Part shown: positions 8,062 to 17,875 of the stretch, one piece after another
Numbering within the stretch: the first letter of the stretch is position 1
How the letters are laid out: each line of letters opens with the position of its first letter
NCBI RefSeq assembly: GCF_016406085.1
Contig: NZ_JAEHFJ010000011.1
Coordinates: forward strand, 62,001-126,000
DNA length: 64,000 nt
Direction: 5' to 3'
From: Aureibaculum flavum
GTDB taxonomy: Bacteria > Bacteroidota > Bacteroidia > Flavobacteriales > Flavobacteriaceae
Program-made: the position numbers and the translations under genes
The notes under the pieces: generated by a model
The model's input: the letters and a program-made list of their open reading frames with translations, nothing else
The model's database searches: none
What the model was told of the DNA's origin: nothing

Positions 8062-9510
8062 CTATTGGATTGTTATGTTTATGTCAAAGTTATCTACAGT
8101 AGCACCAACTTTATCTGCTGCTGAAACAACAATTTTATCTGAAGATCCAGAACCATTATTTATATAAATAAGATTCATTACATCTATATCCTCTTGTGTA
8201 AAAGTATCTCCAACTTGTAAAATACTTGCACCTCTTACTAGCCATCCAAATTCTGGAGCCTCTTCAATAGTATAGCTTATATCTTCTGGAGCAGCACCAA
8301 GAATCTCTAAAACGGTATTGTCAAATGCAAAATTCTCTCCACTGTCTACTGAAAAGCCAGTATTTGCTTCTACAGTAAGGACACTCGTTTTAGTTGAAAG
8401 TCTAGCAATAAGCATTGGAGGGTTAAAACCTAAGGTGTTTTCCTTAGAATAAAATTCGTCTGTTTCATTACTTCCAAGTTCACCATCGAGCATAAATGAA
8501 ACTCTACCTTTATTAGTTAAACTTTTTAAATAATCAATAAGATCAAATTCAAATGAGCTTAATTTTGAAGTTGTTATAGTTGCAATAGGGGCTTCAGTAG
8601 GAAAAGTTGCATTGTCAAAGGTTAATCCAACCTCACTCCATAAAGTATCTTGTACTTCGTAAACATTAAAGTCAACTTCTTTACCATGGGTAAACTTAAT
8701 TGGTAACTCTAATTTAAAGTCAATAATAACACCTTCATCACTTAACTCACTCAAGTCGAACATTAAATATCCTTTTCTATCGTAAAGACCATTATCTGAA
8801 ACATTCTTAACCTTAATAAGAGCATCGGTACCAAAATTTCTTCCAGATTGGCTACCACCATTAATATACGTATCGTGTATTGGATAAATGGTATCCATAG
8901 TAATAGATGGATCAGGATCGTCGTTGCCGGTTGTAAGTGCTGAAAAATAAACAATTGAAGGTAATACATGTATAACCCCAGTTGTTGATTTTAAATTGGA
9001 GGTAATGATATTCCATTGCTTACTAGTTCCTTCGTTTACAATTCCTGTAAATTGGCTATTATGCGATAAATAAATGGTTTGACCATTTTCAGTTGTATAT
9101 GGCAATGGATTGTTTCGCTCCATTAAATCAGGATCGTCAAAAGACACATATGAATTTACAATATGATATTTAAGTGCATTACGTAAGATTGGTACCGGAA
9201 CTTCAGATAAACTTAGGTACGAGTTGTCTTCTAAATAATTTGTAAATGCCTCATTCGTTGGGGCAATAAAAGTTTTATCTGAACCACTTTCGTAAAAACT
9301 CTGCGTACTTGTCAGCGTTATAGCTTCTTCTAATAAATTTAATGAGTCATGGTTTTGAATATATTCCCATGCTGTAATACCCAATTCGGCATTAGCGTCT
9401 ATATGGTCATATGAAAAGTTATCTTGTATTTCACAATTGTAAAAAAGAGTTACAATCATAATTACAAAAACTCCGATGTAAGGACGTCCAATTATTTTAT
9501 TTTTTTTCAT
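8062..9510 (-). CDS. Surface lipoprotein: FAS1 + CBM96-like + CSPG/NG2-type repeat
   Basis: The 482-residue protein begins with a lipoprotein signal (Cys26). A fasciclin/FAS1 domain follows at about 48-190 (TFIAPTNEAF, LKYHIV, GVIHVLP). Next is a DNRLRE/CBM96-type carbohydrate-binding beta-sandwich at about 205-375 (HDTYINGGSQSGRNFGTDAL, RKGYLMFDLS). The end (about 378-480) matches the chondroitin-sulfate-proteoglycan (CSPG/NG2) repeat pattern, with GWLVRG, FTQEDID, LIYINN and SDKIVVSAAD. It is the third gene after susC and susD, with 29- and 11-bp gaps, the usual place of a surface glycan-binding protein. Function is inferred as capture of glycan for SusCD; no catalytic motif is seen. Confidence 0.82.
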   Translation of the reverse strand: MKKNKIIGRPYIGVFVIMIVTLFYNCEIQDNFSYDHIDANAELGITAWEYIQNHDSLNLLEEAITLTSTQSFYESGSDKTFIAPTNEAFTNYLEDNSYLSLSEVPVPILRNALKYHIVNSYVSFDDPDLMERNNPLPYTTENGQTIYLSHNSQFTGIVNEGTSKQWNIITSNLKSTTGVIHVLPSIVYFSALTTGNDDPDPSITMDTIYPIHDTYINGGSQSGRNFGTDALIKVKNVSDNGLYDRKGYLMFDLSELSDEGVIIDFKLELPIKFTHGKEVDFNVYEVQDTLWSEVGLTFDNATFPTEAPIATITTSKLSSFEFDLIDYLKSLTNKGRVSFMLDGELGSNETDEFYSKENTLGFNPPMLIARLSTKTSVLTVEANTGFSVDSGENFAFDNTVLEILGAAPEDISYTIEEAPEFGWLVRGASILQVGDTFTQEDIDVMNLIYINNGSGSSDKIVVSAADKVGATVDNFDINITIQ

Positions 9511-9539
9511 TTTTTTGGATTTAAAATTTTAAAATAATT

Positions 9540-10907
9540 TTAATTATAAAATTGATTTTGTTCTAATTTAGGATTTTTGTTTAAAGCATCTTCATGTAAA
9601 GGCCATACAAAGTTAGCTTCATCACTTAATCCGTTTATAGGATTCATTACCTCTATAGCTTTACCGGTTCTTACTAAATCAAACCAACGATGTCCTTCAA
9701 AAGATAATTCAATTGATCTTTCATGTAATATTGCTGATTCAACATCTCCGTACATACTAATAGCCTCAGTTTCATCTAAGGTACCTATTCCAGCTCTATT
9801 GCGAATTAGGTTTAATAAGCTTAATGCTTCATCTACTTCGTTAAGTTTGTTATGTGCTTCTGCCTTTAACAGGATGATATCTGCTAATCGTAATAACACT
9901 ATATTATTTGCAGAAGGGTCTGCACTTTCATCATTAAAGTCTTTTCCAAAAAATTTCCATATTTTTCTTGGGTTAGCATTTGTGGTGTCATAGATTAAAT
10001 CTTTTCTTTGATCATCATCTTCAAAAGAGTTTCTAAACGAAACACTTGGAAAATAGTCACTATCAGAACCTACTGCGTAAAGTGTTCTAAGTCCACTTGT
10101 TTGCGTGTCATCATAAGCTATTTCAAAAATACTTTCGTTAGTATATCCTGATGTAAAAATTTTAGACCAATCGTTCATTGAAACTAATGAGTATAAATTG
10201 TTATCTAAAACCTTTTCAGCACTAACAACTGCATTTTCATAATCTTTTCTCCACATATATACATGCGTTAATAACGCGTTTGCTGCACCTTGTGTGAAAA
10301 GAATTCTCGAATCGTTACTAGAAAAAGTTTCTCTACAATTTTCAGAAGCAAAAATTAAATCAGTTATTACTTGATCTAAAACTTCTTCCTTGTTTACTCT
10401 ATCAATAAAAAATTCCTGATCAACACTTTCATAAGGTTCTACAACCAGTGGAACATCTCCCCAAATTTTAACAGCATAAAAGTAGGATAATGCTCTTAAT
10501 GCTCTCGCTTGGGCTATTAATTGAAGACTGAATTCACTTTCGGTTTCAAAAACCTCTGGAATATATTTTATAGCATAATTAGCACGGCTTATAGTTTCGT
10601 AAATGTTATTCCATCTTGCCGTTGTTATTGATTTACTCAAGGTGTTTTGTTGCAACGCTAATGGGTCACCAGAATGATTTGTATTAACTGCATCGGCTCT
10701 TCCTTCTCCCCAATGAGAAAAGTTAGTACGAAATGTAGACTGAAGAGCATCATAAATACCATATACTCCTGATTGAGCATCTGCTGATGTCTGATAGAAA
10801 CCTTGTGCAGAAAAACTACTAACAGGGTCGTTATCTAAAATATCATCTGAACAAGATAGTGTAAGTAACACTATTAATCCGGTAATTATTTTTTTAAAAT
10901 TTTTCAT
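9540..10907 (-). CDS. SusD/RagB-family outer-membrane glycan-binding lipoprotein
   Basis: The 455-residue lipoprotein (lipobox LTLSC, Cys19) has the RagB/SusD layout. An N-terminal SusD-like TPR region includes the frequent ARALRALSYFYAVKIWGDVP (about 132-151). The C-terminal half has LLRLADIILLKAEAHNKL, LNLIRNRAG and HERSIELSFEGHRWFDLVR. It forms the lid of the SusC transporter encoded 12 bp upstream and sits on the cell surface. Partner lipoprotein and GH16 genes follow. Its ligand is probably a HexNAc-containing oligosaccharide, inferred only from nagA/nagB/GH20 under the same type of operator. Confidence 0.92.
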   Translation of the reverse strand: MKNFKKIITGLIVLLTLSCSDDILDNDPVSSFSAQGFYQTSADAQSGVYGIYDALQSTFRTNFSHWGEGRADAVNTNHSGDPLALQQNTLSKSITTARWNNIYETISRANYAIKYIPEVFETESEFSLQLIAQARALRALSYFYAVKIWGDVPLVVEPYESVDQEFFIDRVNKEEVLDQVITDLIFASENCRETFSSNDSRILFTQGAANALLTHVYMWRKDYENAVVSAEKVLDNNLYSLVSMNDWSKIFTSGYTNESIFEIAYDDTQTSGLRTLYAVGSDSDYFPSVSFRNSFEDDDQRKDLIYDTTNANPRKIWKFFGKDFNDESADPSANNIVLLRLADIILLKAEAHNKLNEVDEALSLLNLIRNRAGIGTLDETEAISMYGDVESAILHERSIELSFEGHRWFDLVRTGKAIEVMNPINGLSDEANFVWPLHEDALNKNPKLEQNQFYN

Positions 10908-10919
10908 GTTTTTTTATTT

Positions 10920-13900
10920 TTAAAATCCAATATTCAAACCTAACATTATAGTACGACTCTGTGGGTATGATCCTTCATCAATACCTTCTCTTAAACCACT
11001 GTAAGAATTAACGTCAGGGTCAAAACCGGTATACTTTGTCCAAGTAATTAAATTAAGAGCTGAGGCATATACTTCTAGCTTTCTCAATCCTAATTTTGTT
11101 ACCACATTATTAGGTATATTATAACTTAGATTAATATTCTTAAGTTTTATATAAGACCCATCTTCTACCCAACGACTTTGAACTCTACTATCTGAACGCA
11201 AAGGATCATCTAATACAGGTTTAGGAAAATCAGTAACGTCTCCTTGGTTTCTCCATCTATCTAAAGCATCAGTTGATAGGTTGTTATATCTAACAACTGA
11301 ATTTCTTTGGTGATTAATTTCACTATAAATATCATTGCCATAAGAGAACTGAAAGAAAATTCCTAAACTTAATCCTTTGTAAGAAAAGTTATTGGTTATA
11401 CCTCCGAAGAAATCTGGTGTAGCATCTCCAATTATTTGTCTGTCATCTTCGTTTATAATATCATCACCATTAACGTCATCCCAAATAGGGTCACCTCCTT
11501 TATAAATTTGACCAAGAGCACCATTGGTTACTCCATTAACATTGTCTTCATCTCTAGAATAAACACCATTAAACTTATAACCATAAAATGTACCAATTGG
11601 TAAACCTTCTTTTAAAATGTGATAATTACCATTTTGTATAAAACCATTTGTTAGTAGGTCATCAGGTAAATCTGTTATTTCGTTTTTATTAGAACTAATA
11701 TTGAAGTTAGTATCCCATTTGAAATCACCAACAAGGTTTCTAGAAGTTATAGACAATTCAATCCCCTTATTCTCAATACTACCAATATTTTGAGTTACAT
11801 AAGCAAAACCAGTTGTTCTAGGTACGGGCACATTATAAAGTAAATCTTCTGTCTTTTTTAAATAAATATCAGCGTTTAGTGTTATTCTATTTTGCAAAAG
11901 TGCAATATCTAAACCTGCATTATACTGAGTTGTTGTTTCCCATGTTAATCCTGAATTAGGCATTACTGAAGGTGCAGCACCTGAATTATCTATATAATTT
12001 GCACCTAAAGCAAATTCACCTTGAGAGGTGTAATTGCCAATAGCCTCATTACCAGTTTGACCTATACTGAATCTTAATTTTGCATCATTTACAATGTCTA
12101 AGTTTTCGAAAAATGACTCATCAGAGAAACGCCATCCAACAGATGCCGAAGGAAAGTAACCGAAACGATTATCTTTACCAAAACGTGAAGATCCGTCAGT
12201 TCTTAAATTAGCTTCAAATAAGTACTTGCCTTTATAATCATAAGAAAGTCTTCCAAAATAAGATAACATTGAATGTTCAGTTACAATGTTAACCTCTTGG
12301 TTAGAGATTGTACCAGCACCATTTAAAGTGGTAACATTATCACTGGCAAAGAACATGCCATCTAAACCAACTCTTTCGTATTTCCATTTCTGAAAACTCA
12401 TACCTGCAAGTGCAGATAAGTTATGGTCTTCTTTTATAGTTTTGTTATAACTTAAATAAGTCTCATTACCCCAAGTTAAATTATTGATAGCACGGACAGA
12501 ACCACTATTGTAACCAGCTCTATAATCTAATGTAGAAGGGATAAACTCATCTTCTTTCATAGAGATGTTATCTAAATTAAGATTACTTCTTAATTTAAAT
12601 CCTTCTAGTATTTCATATTCAAAATATTGACTTCCAATAATTCTATTGTTTTGGTTAGTGTGTGTTGCTAATTCTGCAAGTCCAACTGGGTTTCTTCTAC
12701 CAAATTGATAACCGTTATAAGAACCATCAGGTAAATACATAGCAAAAATTGGTGGTCTTACTAGTAATTCACGAATTACACTTAGGTTATTAGTACCACC
12801 GGCATTTATCCTATTATTAAGACCATAGGTATAAGAAAAACTTTGACCAAAGGTCAATTTTTCAGAAACTTTATAATCAACATTTAATCGTGAAGTAACT
12901 CTTTTATAATTTGAATTTAAGATAACACCATCTTGATTTAGAAAAGAAGTACTCCAAGCATATTTAATATCATCAGAACCACCACGTACTGCCAAATTTA
13001 CTTTGTATTGAGGTGCGACTCTAAGAAGTTCTTTTTGCCAATCAACATCACCATTGTTTCTTGGATTTAAAGAATCCAAAATAATCCCGTTCGGTGTAGT
13101 AGGGTTGTCCATATTATTGTAAGCATCAAGAATCACTTGTCTGTATTGTGTTGCATTTAATACACTTAGTGTTCTTGATATTTCACTAACACCAGTGTTG
13201 ATGCTAACATCAACTTGTGCTTTACCTGAAGAACCTCTTTTAGTTGTAATTAATATTACACCATTTGCAGCACGAGAACCGTATATAGCTGTAGAGGCTG
13301 CATCTTTTAATATTTCAATAGACTCAATATCACCAGGGTTTATATCGGATAAAGGGTTAAGTCCGAAGTTTTCTGTACCATTTAATGAAGAAAGCATGTT
13401 CGATTCAATGGGAACACCATCAACTACATATAATGGAGAGTTGCCAGAATTTAACGAAGAATTACCTCTTATTTTAATTGACATTCCACCACCTGGAGCT
13501 CCTGAATTTGAGATTACTTGAACTCCTGCAGCTCTTCCTTGTAGAACAGATATGGGATCTTGTAAGCTTGACTTGTCTATGTCTTCACTTTTTACAGAAA
13601 TCACTGATCCCGTAACGTTTATTTTCTTTTTAACACCATAACCAACAATAATCACTTCGTCAAGTTGGTCTGTTAAAGCATTTAAAGTAATGTTCACAAT
13701 ATTTTCATTACCAATTTTTACTTCTTTCTCTCCATAGCCAACATAGGAAAAGACTAAAATGTCATTTGTGGAAATGTTGTCAAAATTATACTTTCCGTCT
13801 AAGTCAGAAGATACACCTCTGATAGAGCCTTTGAGAATAATGCTAACTCCAATTAATGGTTCTCCAGTAACTCCATCAGTTATTTTTCCTGAAACAGATT

Positions 13901-14018
13901 GGTTTTGAGAAAAACCTGTTGTGATGGAAAAAAGGAGTAAAAAGAAGAAAAAAATTGACTTTTTTACAAAGGTTGCTTTGTAAAAATTAAAAGGGGAATT
14001 TTCAATTAGTTTTTTCAT
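10920..14018 (-). CDS. SusC/RagA-family TonB-dependent outer-membrane transporter
   Basis: The 1032-residue transporter has a signal peptide ending near FSQ (about 38). A carboxypeptidase-D-regulatory-like domain follows (about 42-118: VSGKITDGVTGEPLIGVSI), then a TonB-box-like stretch LDEVIIVGYGVKKK (about 118-132). The plug domain (about 135-240) ends with the SusC hallmark AASTAIYGSRAANGVILITT, and the rest is beta-barrel up to the C-terminal strand GLNIGF. It is the first gene of a long minus operon with susD, the FAS1 lipoprotein, GH16 and nagB. Operator 3 overlaps its promoter, so it is probably repressed by the LacI-type protein. Confidence 0.95.
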   Translation of the reverse strand: MKKLIENSPFNFYKATFVKKSIFFFFLLLFSITTGFSQNQSVSGKITDGVTGEPLIGVSIILKGSIRGVSSDLDGKYNFDNISTNDILVFSYVGYGEKEVKIGNENIVNITLNALTDQLDEVIIVGYGVKKKINVTGSVISVKSEDIDKSSLQDPISVLQGRAAGVQVISNSGAPGGGMSIKIRGNSSLNSGNSPLYVVDGVPIESNMLSSLNGTENFGLNPLSDINPGDIESIEILKDAASTAIYGSRAANGVILITTKRGSSGKAQVDVSINTGVSEISRTLSVLNATQYRQVILDAYNNMDNPTTPNGIILDSLNPRNNGDVDWQKELLRVAPQYKVNLAVRGGSDDIKYAWSTSFLNQDGVILNSNYKRVTSRLNVDYKVSEKLTFGQSFSYTYGLNNRINAGGTNNLSVIRELLVRPPIFAMYLPDGSYNGYQFGRRNPVGLAELATHTNQNNRIIGSQYFEYEILEGFKLRSNLNLDNISMKEDEFIPSTLDYRAGYNSGSVRAINNLTWGNETYLSYNKTIKEDHNLSALAGMSFQKWKYERVGLDGMFFASDNVTTLNGAGTISNQEVNIVTEHSMLSYFGRLSYDYKGKYLFEANLRTDGSSRFGKDNRFGYFPSASVGWRFSDESFFENLDIVNDAKLRFSIGQTGNEAIGNYTSQGEFALGANYIDNSGAAPSVMPNSGLTWETTTQYNAGLDIALLQNRITLNADIYLKKTEDLLYNVPVPRTTGFAYVTQNIGSIENKGIELSITSRNLVGDFKWDTNFNISSNKNEITDLPDDLLTNGFIQNGNYHILKEGLPIGTFYGYKFNGVYSRDEDNVNGVTNGALGQIYKGGDPIWDDVNGDDIINEDDRQIIGDATPDFFGGITNNFSYKGLSLGIFFQFSYGNDIYSEINHQRNSVVRYNNLSTDALDRWRNQGDVTDFPKPVLDDPLRSDSRVQSRWVEDGSYIKLKNINLSYNIPNNVVTKLGLRKLEVYASALNLITWTKYTGFDPDVNSYSGLREGIDEGSYPQSRTIMLGLNIGF

Positions 14019-14049
14019 GAATTAAAATTTATGGGTGTCTATTATGACA

Positions 14050-14080
14050 CAAATATAATTAAATATTTCAATTACGCAAA
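14050..14080 (-). promoter_or_regulatory. Promoter of the minus-strand susC operon
   Basis: A -7 box TATATTTG (14057-14050, minus strand) is preceded 19 nt upstream by TTTG (14080-14077) as -33. The -33 box lies within LacI-type operator 3. This is the same arrangement as at the symporter promoter (3512-3543). The leader is about 25-30 nt. Confidence 0.72.
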
Positions 14081-14091
14081 CGTTTGCATAA
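14072..14091. promoter_or_regulatory. LacI-family operator 3
   Basis: TTACGCAAAC followed by GTTTGCATAA differs from operator 1 by a single base. The core GCAAACGTTTGC (14076-14087) is a perfect palindrome. It covers the -33 box of the minus susC promoter. Confidence 0.85.
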
Positions 14092-14159
14092 AATTGTGAG
14101 GTAATTTTATTTTATGTAATCTACTGATTCAGTGAGTTGTTTATGATTTCTCATTAAAA

Positions 14160-14190
14160 TTGTTATCTATTTGAATTGATATTACCTTTG
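14160..14190 (+). promoter_or_regulatory. Probable promoter of the plus-strand susC operon
   Basis: TACCTTTG (14183-14190) fits TAnnTTTG. It is preceded 20 nt upstream by TTG (14160-14162) as a weak -33. The predicted transcription start, about 14197, falls within operator 4. It would leave a leader of about 440 nt before the second susC, so a closer promoter is possible; a TAATTTTG occurs at 14602-14609. Confidence 0.45.
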
Positions 14191-14193
14191 TCT

Positions 14194-14213
14194 TAATGCA
14201 AACGTTTGTTGTA
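14194..14213. promoter_or_regulatory. LacI-family operator 4
   Basis: The core ATGCAAACGTTTGT (14196-14209) matches operator 1 in the left arm and in GTTTG of the right arm. It lies in the 620-bp region between the divergent susC genes, just downstream of a plus-strand -7 box. It is therefore more likely to govern the plus operon. Confidence 0.75.
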
Positions 14214-14638
14214 AAGTGGATTGTTTTAGAATATAGAAAATGTTTGGTTCGTAGTTTTTAACTGGAAGTAAAATTTAATTAGATATGATTTAATCGTTAA
14301 GGTTGTTACCTGTTTTTTATTAGAATCTCATTGATTTTCCAAGATAGGACTATACCTATTAATCGACTTTTGAAATCATCTTCTTATGCGGTAATTTCAA
14401 AACGGTAATAATTACATTCGTTTAGATGTTTACTTTTCTTTACTTTTTCTCCTTTTGAAATATGTTTTTTTGTTGAAATGAATGAAGGTATTTATAACGT
14501 TTTTTTAATTCTATAGCTTTTTACCCATTGAATTCACACTATTTAACATAAAATTATAAGGATATGAGACTTAATTATCATTTATCAAGAGGTGGAAAAT
14601 ATAATTTTGAGCAAGAATTTTAACCAAACTCAATAATT
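14214..14638 (+). other. Long leader of the second susC, with a possible 19-codon ORF
   Basis: This 425-bp AT-rich stretch has no protein-length frame. The only notable item is a 19-codon ORF, ATG at 14564 to TAA at 14623, preceded by AAGGAT, a rare Shine-Dalgarno-like sequence here. It ends 15 bp before the susC start. No convincing stem or riboswitch pattern was seen by eye. Confidence 0.3.
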
Positions 14639-17600
14639 ATGGAAAAAAATGTGTCTAAGAGTAAACACTTCTTAATTGCTCTGATTTTACAATTGATTTT
14701 TGTAAACGTATCACATGGACAAGAGAAAATCGAGTTATCCGGCACCGTTACCGATGAAAATAATAGCCCGATGCCTTATGTGAATGTTTATGTAAAGGGA
14801 ACTCAAACAGGTACCCAAACGAATGATGACGGGACCTATAAATTAAGAATAGACAAAGGTAAGACGTTGGTTTTTTCATTTATAGGATATAAGTCCTACG
14901 AAAAATTGGTACTAAATGCTGAAGAACTTTCGGTGTCATTAAAACCAGAAATTGATGCCTTATCTGAAGTGGTAATTACTGCAATGGGAATTAAACGAGA
15001 AAAAAAAGCTGTAGGTTATGCTGTACAGACTATTAAAGGATCAGATGTTTCTATGTCTGCAGAGCCTAATTTAGTACAGTCATTAGCGGGGAAAACAGCA
15101 GGCCTTTTTATTTCAGGAGGTACTTCTGGTATGGGTGGTTCTTCTAACATAGTGATAAGAGGAAATACTAATTTAAGTGGAAATAACTTGCCGTTATTCG
15201 TTATTGATGGAGTACCGTTTTATAACGAAGAGGTTGATAAACAATCTTTTTGGGATGGATGGAATAGTCAGGGAAGGATAGATTTTGGAGATCCAATTTC
15301 TAAAGTAAACCCAGAAGATATTGCTGAAATTTCTATTTTAAAAGGGGCAGGTGCAACTGCTTTGTATGGTTCACGAGCAGCAAATGGTGTTATTTTAATT
15401 ACCACCAAAAAAGGAGATGGTATAAAACATGGAATTGGAATTGATTATAGTTTAAATCAAACGTTTTCTAATCCTGTTATCCGCTCTGATTTTCAAACGG
15501 CATATGGTGCCGGTAATAATAATATTTATGAATATAAAGGAGATCGCAATAATCCAGGATCAAATGAATTATCTCAGGACTCTTGGGGACCTAAATTCGA
15601 TGAAAATTTATATTTGCCCCAATTTAGATCTCCAAATATCGATGGAAATCTTGTCCCGATTCCTTGGATTGCACACAAAAATAATGTAGATGATTTTTTA
15701 AGAACGGGAATCATAGAAAATCATAATTTGGCAGTTAGTTTCGGAGGTGATTTAGGCTATGGTCGAATTTCATTTAATAAAGCAAATGAAACAGGAATGA
15801 CACCTTATACAGATGAGGGTAGAACCAGTTTAAGTTCAAACCTTCTTGCAAATTTATCTGATAAGTGGAAAGCAGAAATGAATGTCAATTATTCAGAATC
15901 GAATAGTGATAATAGGGTTCCTGGATGGGGGTCAGGAATTACGCAGAATCTTATGAGAATGCCAATGAATTATGATATGAAATATATTAATTCCATTCCA
16001 CATAAAAACCCAGATGGATCTCAAGCTATTTTTACAGCATTCGATAATCCATATTGGGTCTTAAAAGAGGATTTTAATAGTTATAAAAGACGTAATGTTT
16101 TAGGTAGAGTAGGGTTGCGTTATACTTATTCTGATTGGCTTGAAGCTAAAATATCAGTATCTAAAACTGTTAATAATTCAGAGTATAGGTCTTTCGGTCA
16201 AATCGATATGGCATTAACGAACTCTGGAAGCTTTTTTGATGATGGAGGATATAGCGTTAGTACAAGTACATATACTGAAAATAATTATGATTTTCTTGTT
16301 TATGGTAAGGGAGATCTGTCAGATGATTTAGATCTTTCTTATACCATAGGAGCTAATAAAAGGGAAACGTATAGTAACAATTGGAATGCAAATGTTCAAG
16401 AATTAGCTACTCCAGGTTTATCAAACTTAAATAATGGGTTGGGAGACAAGATCGTTAATCAATCTTTTTCAGAAAAACAAACACAGAGCGTTTTTGGACT
16501 TTTATCTTTTGGGTATAAAGATTATTTGTATTTGGATTTGACTGCTCGTAATGACTGGTCTTCAGTTTTACCAAAAGAAAACTGGTCATATTTTTATCCT
16601 TCAGCTTCAGCTTCATTTTTGTTTACTGAAATTTTAAAGATGGATAAAGATATTTTAAGTTTTGGTAAACTAAGAGCCAGTTGGGCACAAGTAGGAGGAG
16701 ATACTGCACCTTATCAATTGCAAGGAACGTATAGTTCAGGATTGGATTGGGATGGTAAACAAATAAATACGTATACCTCGGTATTATCTCCAACAAGTTT
16801 GAAACCACAACGTTCAAATTCTATCGAATTTGGAACTGAATTAAACTTTTTCCATAACCGACTTAATTTTGATTTAGCATACTATAAAACAAATACTAAA
16901 AATCAAATAGTTACTGTAGGTATACCCAGAACTTCTGGTTATGCAAGAGCTACCATTAATGCAGGAGATGTTCAAAATAAAGGATTTGAAATAATGATGA
17001 ATACTGTGCCTATCAGAACAGATAATTTTGAATGGAACTTTATCGTAAATGCTTCAAAAAACGAAAATAAACTTGTCGAATTAGATGATCAAATTAAATT
17101 CATTAGAACAGGATGGGCTAGCTTAGAAGTGAGAGTTACTGAAGGTGAGAATTATGGAGAAATCTATGGTTATAGTTATGTATTAAATCCAGATGGTAAA
17201 AAAATAATTATGGATGATGGTAGACCTTATCGATCTCAAGATTATCCTGATATGAATTGGGACCAATATTTAGGTAATGCACAACCAGACTGGTTAGGGG
17301 GTATAACTAATGCTTTTAGATATAAAAACTTAAGGTTAAGTGCAACGTTAAGTGCAAGATTTGGAGGTAAGATTTATTCAAAATCTAATGCAGATAACAT
17401 GAGTAGAGGTTTGTTAAAAGAATCTGTTGGATTAAATGATAAAGGTGTTGATAAACGATTGCCAGTTGCACAAGGTGGTGGTGTAAGAGCAGAAGGTGTA
17501 ATAGAAGTTAAGGATGTTAATGGCAACGTTACAGGTTATCAAGATAATGATAATTATATCGAGGCTGAAAGCTATTACAAATGGACAGCAGGAATACATG

Positions 17601-17866
17601 AAGCTCATTTATTTGACGCTAGTTATGTTAAGTTACAAAGCATGTCTTTAAGTTATAGGTTTCCTTTGAAGACGTTAAAACCACTAAAGTATGTACAAGG
17701 AGCAACCATTTCTTTAGTTGGTAATAATTTAGCTGTGCTCAATAGTCATATTCCAAATTTAGATCCAGAAGTGTCATTAGGTCGTACTAATGCCGGTACA
17801 GGGTTAGAAAGTGGTGCCTTACCTGCTGCTCGTAGAATTGGGTTTAAAATCAATATTAAATTTTAA
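14639..17866 (+). CDS. SusC/RagA-family TonB-dependent outer-membrane transporter (second pair)
   Basis: The 1075-residue transporter has a signal peptide to about HGQ (28), a carboxypeptidase-D-regulatory-like domain at about 33-105 (LSGTVTDENNSPMPYVNVYV) and a TonB-box region LSEVVITAMGIKREKKAVGY. The plug ends with GATALYGSRAANGVILITTK (about 239-258), and a long barrel finishes in FKINIKF. The ITAMGIKRE signature differs from the VGYG form of the other two susC genes here. It marks the RagA-like branch that pairs with SusD-like_2 proteins, as the next gene is. Genes follow 9 and 11 bp apart. It probably imports a ligand distinct from the first pair, perhaps larger or peptide-linked (inference). 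Confidence 0.94.
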   Translation: MEKNVSKSKHFLIALILQLIFVNVSHGQEKIELSGTVTDENNSPMPYVNVYVKGTQTGTQTNDDGTYKLRIDKGKTLVFSFIGYKSYEKLVLNAEELSVSLKPEIDALSEVVITAMGIKREKKAVGYAVQTIKGSDVSMSAEPNLVQSLAGKTAGLFISGGTSGMGGSSNIVIRGNTNLSGNNLPLFVIDGVPFYNEEVDKQSFWDGWNSQGRIDFGDPISKVNPEDIAEISILKGAGATALYGSRAANGVILITTKKGDGIKHGIGIDYSLNQTFSNPVIRSDFQTAYGAGNNNIYEYKGDRNNPGSNELSQDSWGPKFDENLYLPQFRSPNIDGNLVPIPWIAHKNNVDDFLRTGIIENHNLAVSFGGDLGYGRISFNKANETGMTPYTDEGRTSLSSNLLANLSDKWKAEMNVNYSESNSDNRVPGWGSGITQNLMRMPMNYDMKYINSIPHKNPDGSQAIFTAFDNPYWVLKEDFNSYKRRNVLGRVGLRYTYSDWLEAKISVSKTVNNSEYRSFGQIDMALTNSGSFFDDGGYSVSTSTYTENNYDFLVYGKGDLSDDLDLSYTIGANKRETYSNNWNANVQELATPGLSNLNNGLGDKIVNQSFSEKQTQSVFGLLSFGYKDYLYLDLTARNDWSSVLPKENWSYFYPSASASFLFTEILKMDKDILSFGKLRASWAQVGGDTAPYQLQGTYSSGLDWDGKQINTYTSVLSPTSLKPQRSNSIEFGTELNFFHNRLNFDLAYYKTNTKNQIVTVGIPRTSGYARATINAGDVQNKGFEIMMNTVPIRTDNFEWNFIVNASKNENKLVELDDQIKFIRTGWASLEVRVTEGENYGEIYGYSYVLNPDGKKIIMDDGRPYRSQDYPDMNWDQYLGNAQPDWLGGITNAFRYKNLRLSATLSARFGGKIYSKSNADNMSRGLLKESVGLNDKGVDKRLPVAQGGGVRAEGVIEVKDVNGNVTGYQDNDNYIEAESYYKWTAGIHEAHLFDASYVKLQSMSLSYRFPLKTLKPLKYVQGATISLVGNNLAVLNSHIPNLDPEVSLGRTNAGTGLESGALPAARRIGFKINIKF

Positions 17867-17875
17867 TTAGATAAA

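Noticed and set aside
15455-15470. CAAACGTTTTC within the second susC
   Set aside because: It is inside coding sequence and only half matches the operator; chance is likely in AT-rich DNA.
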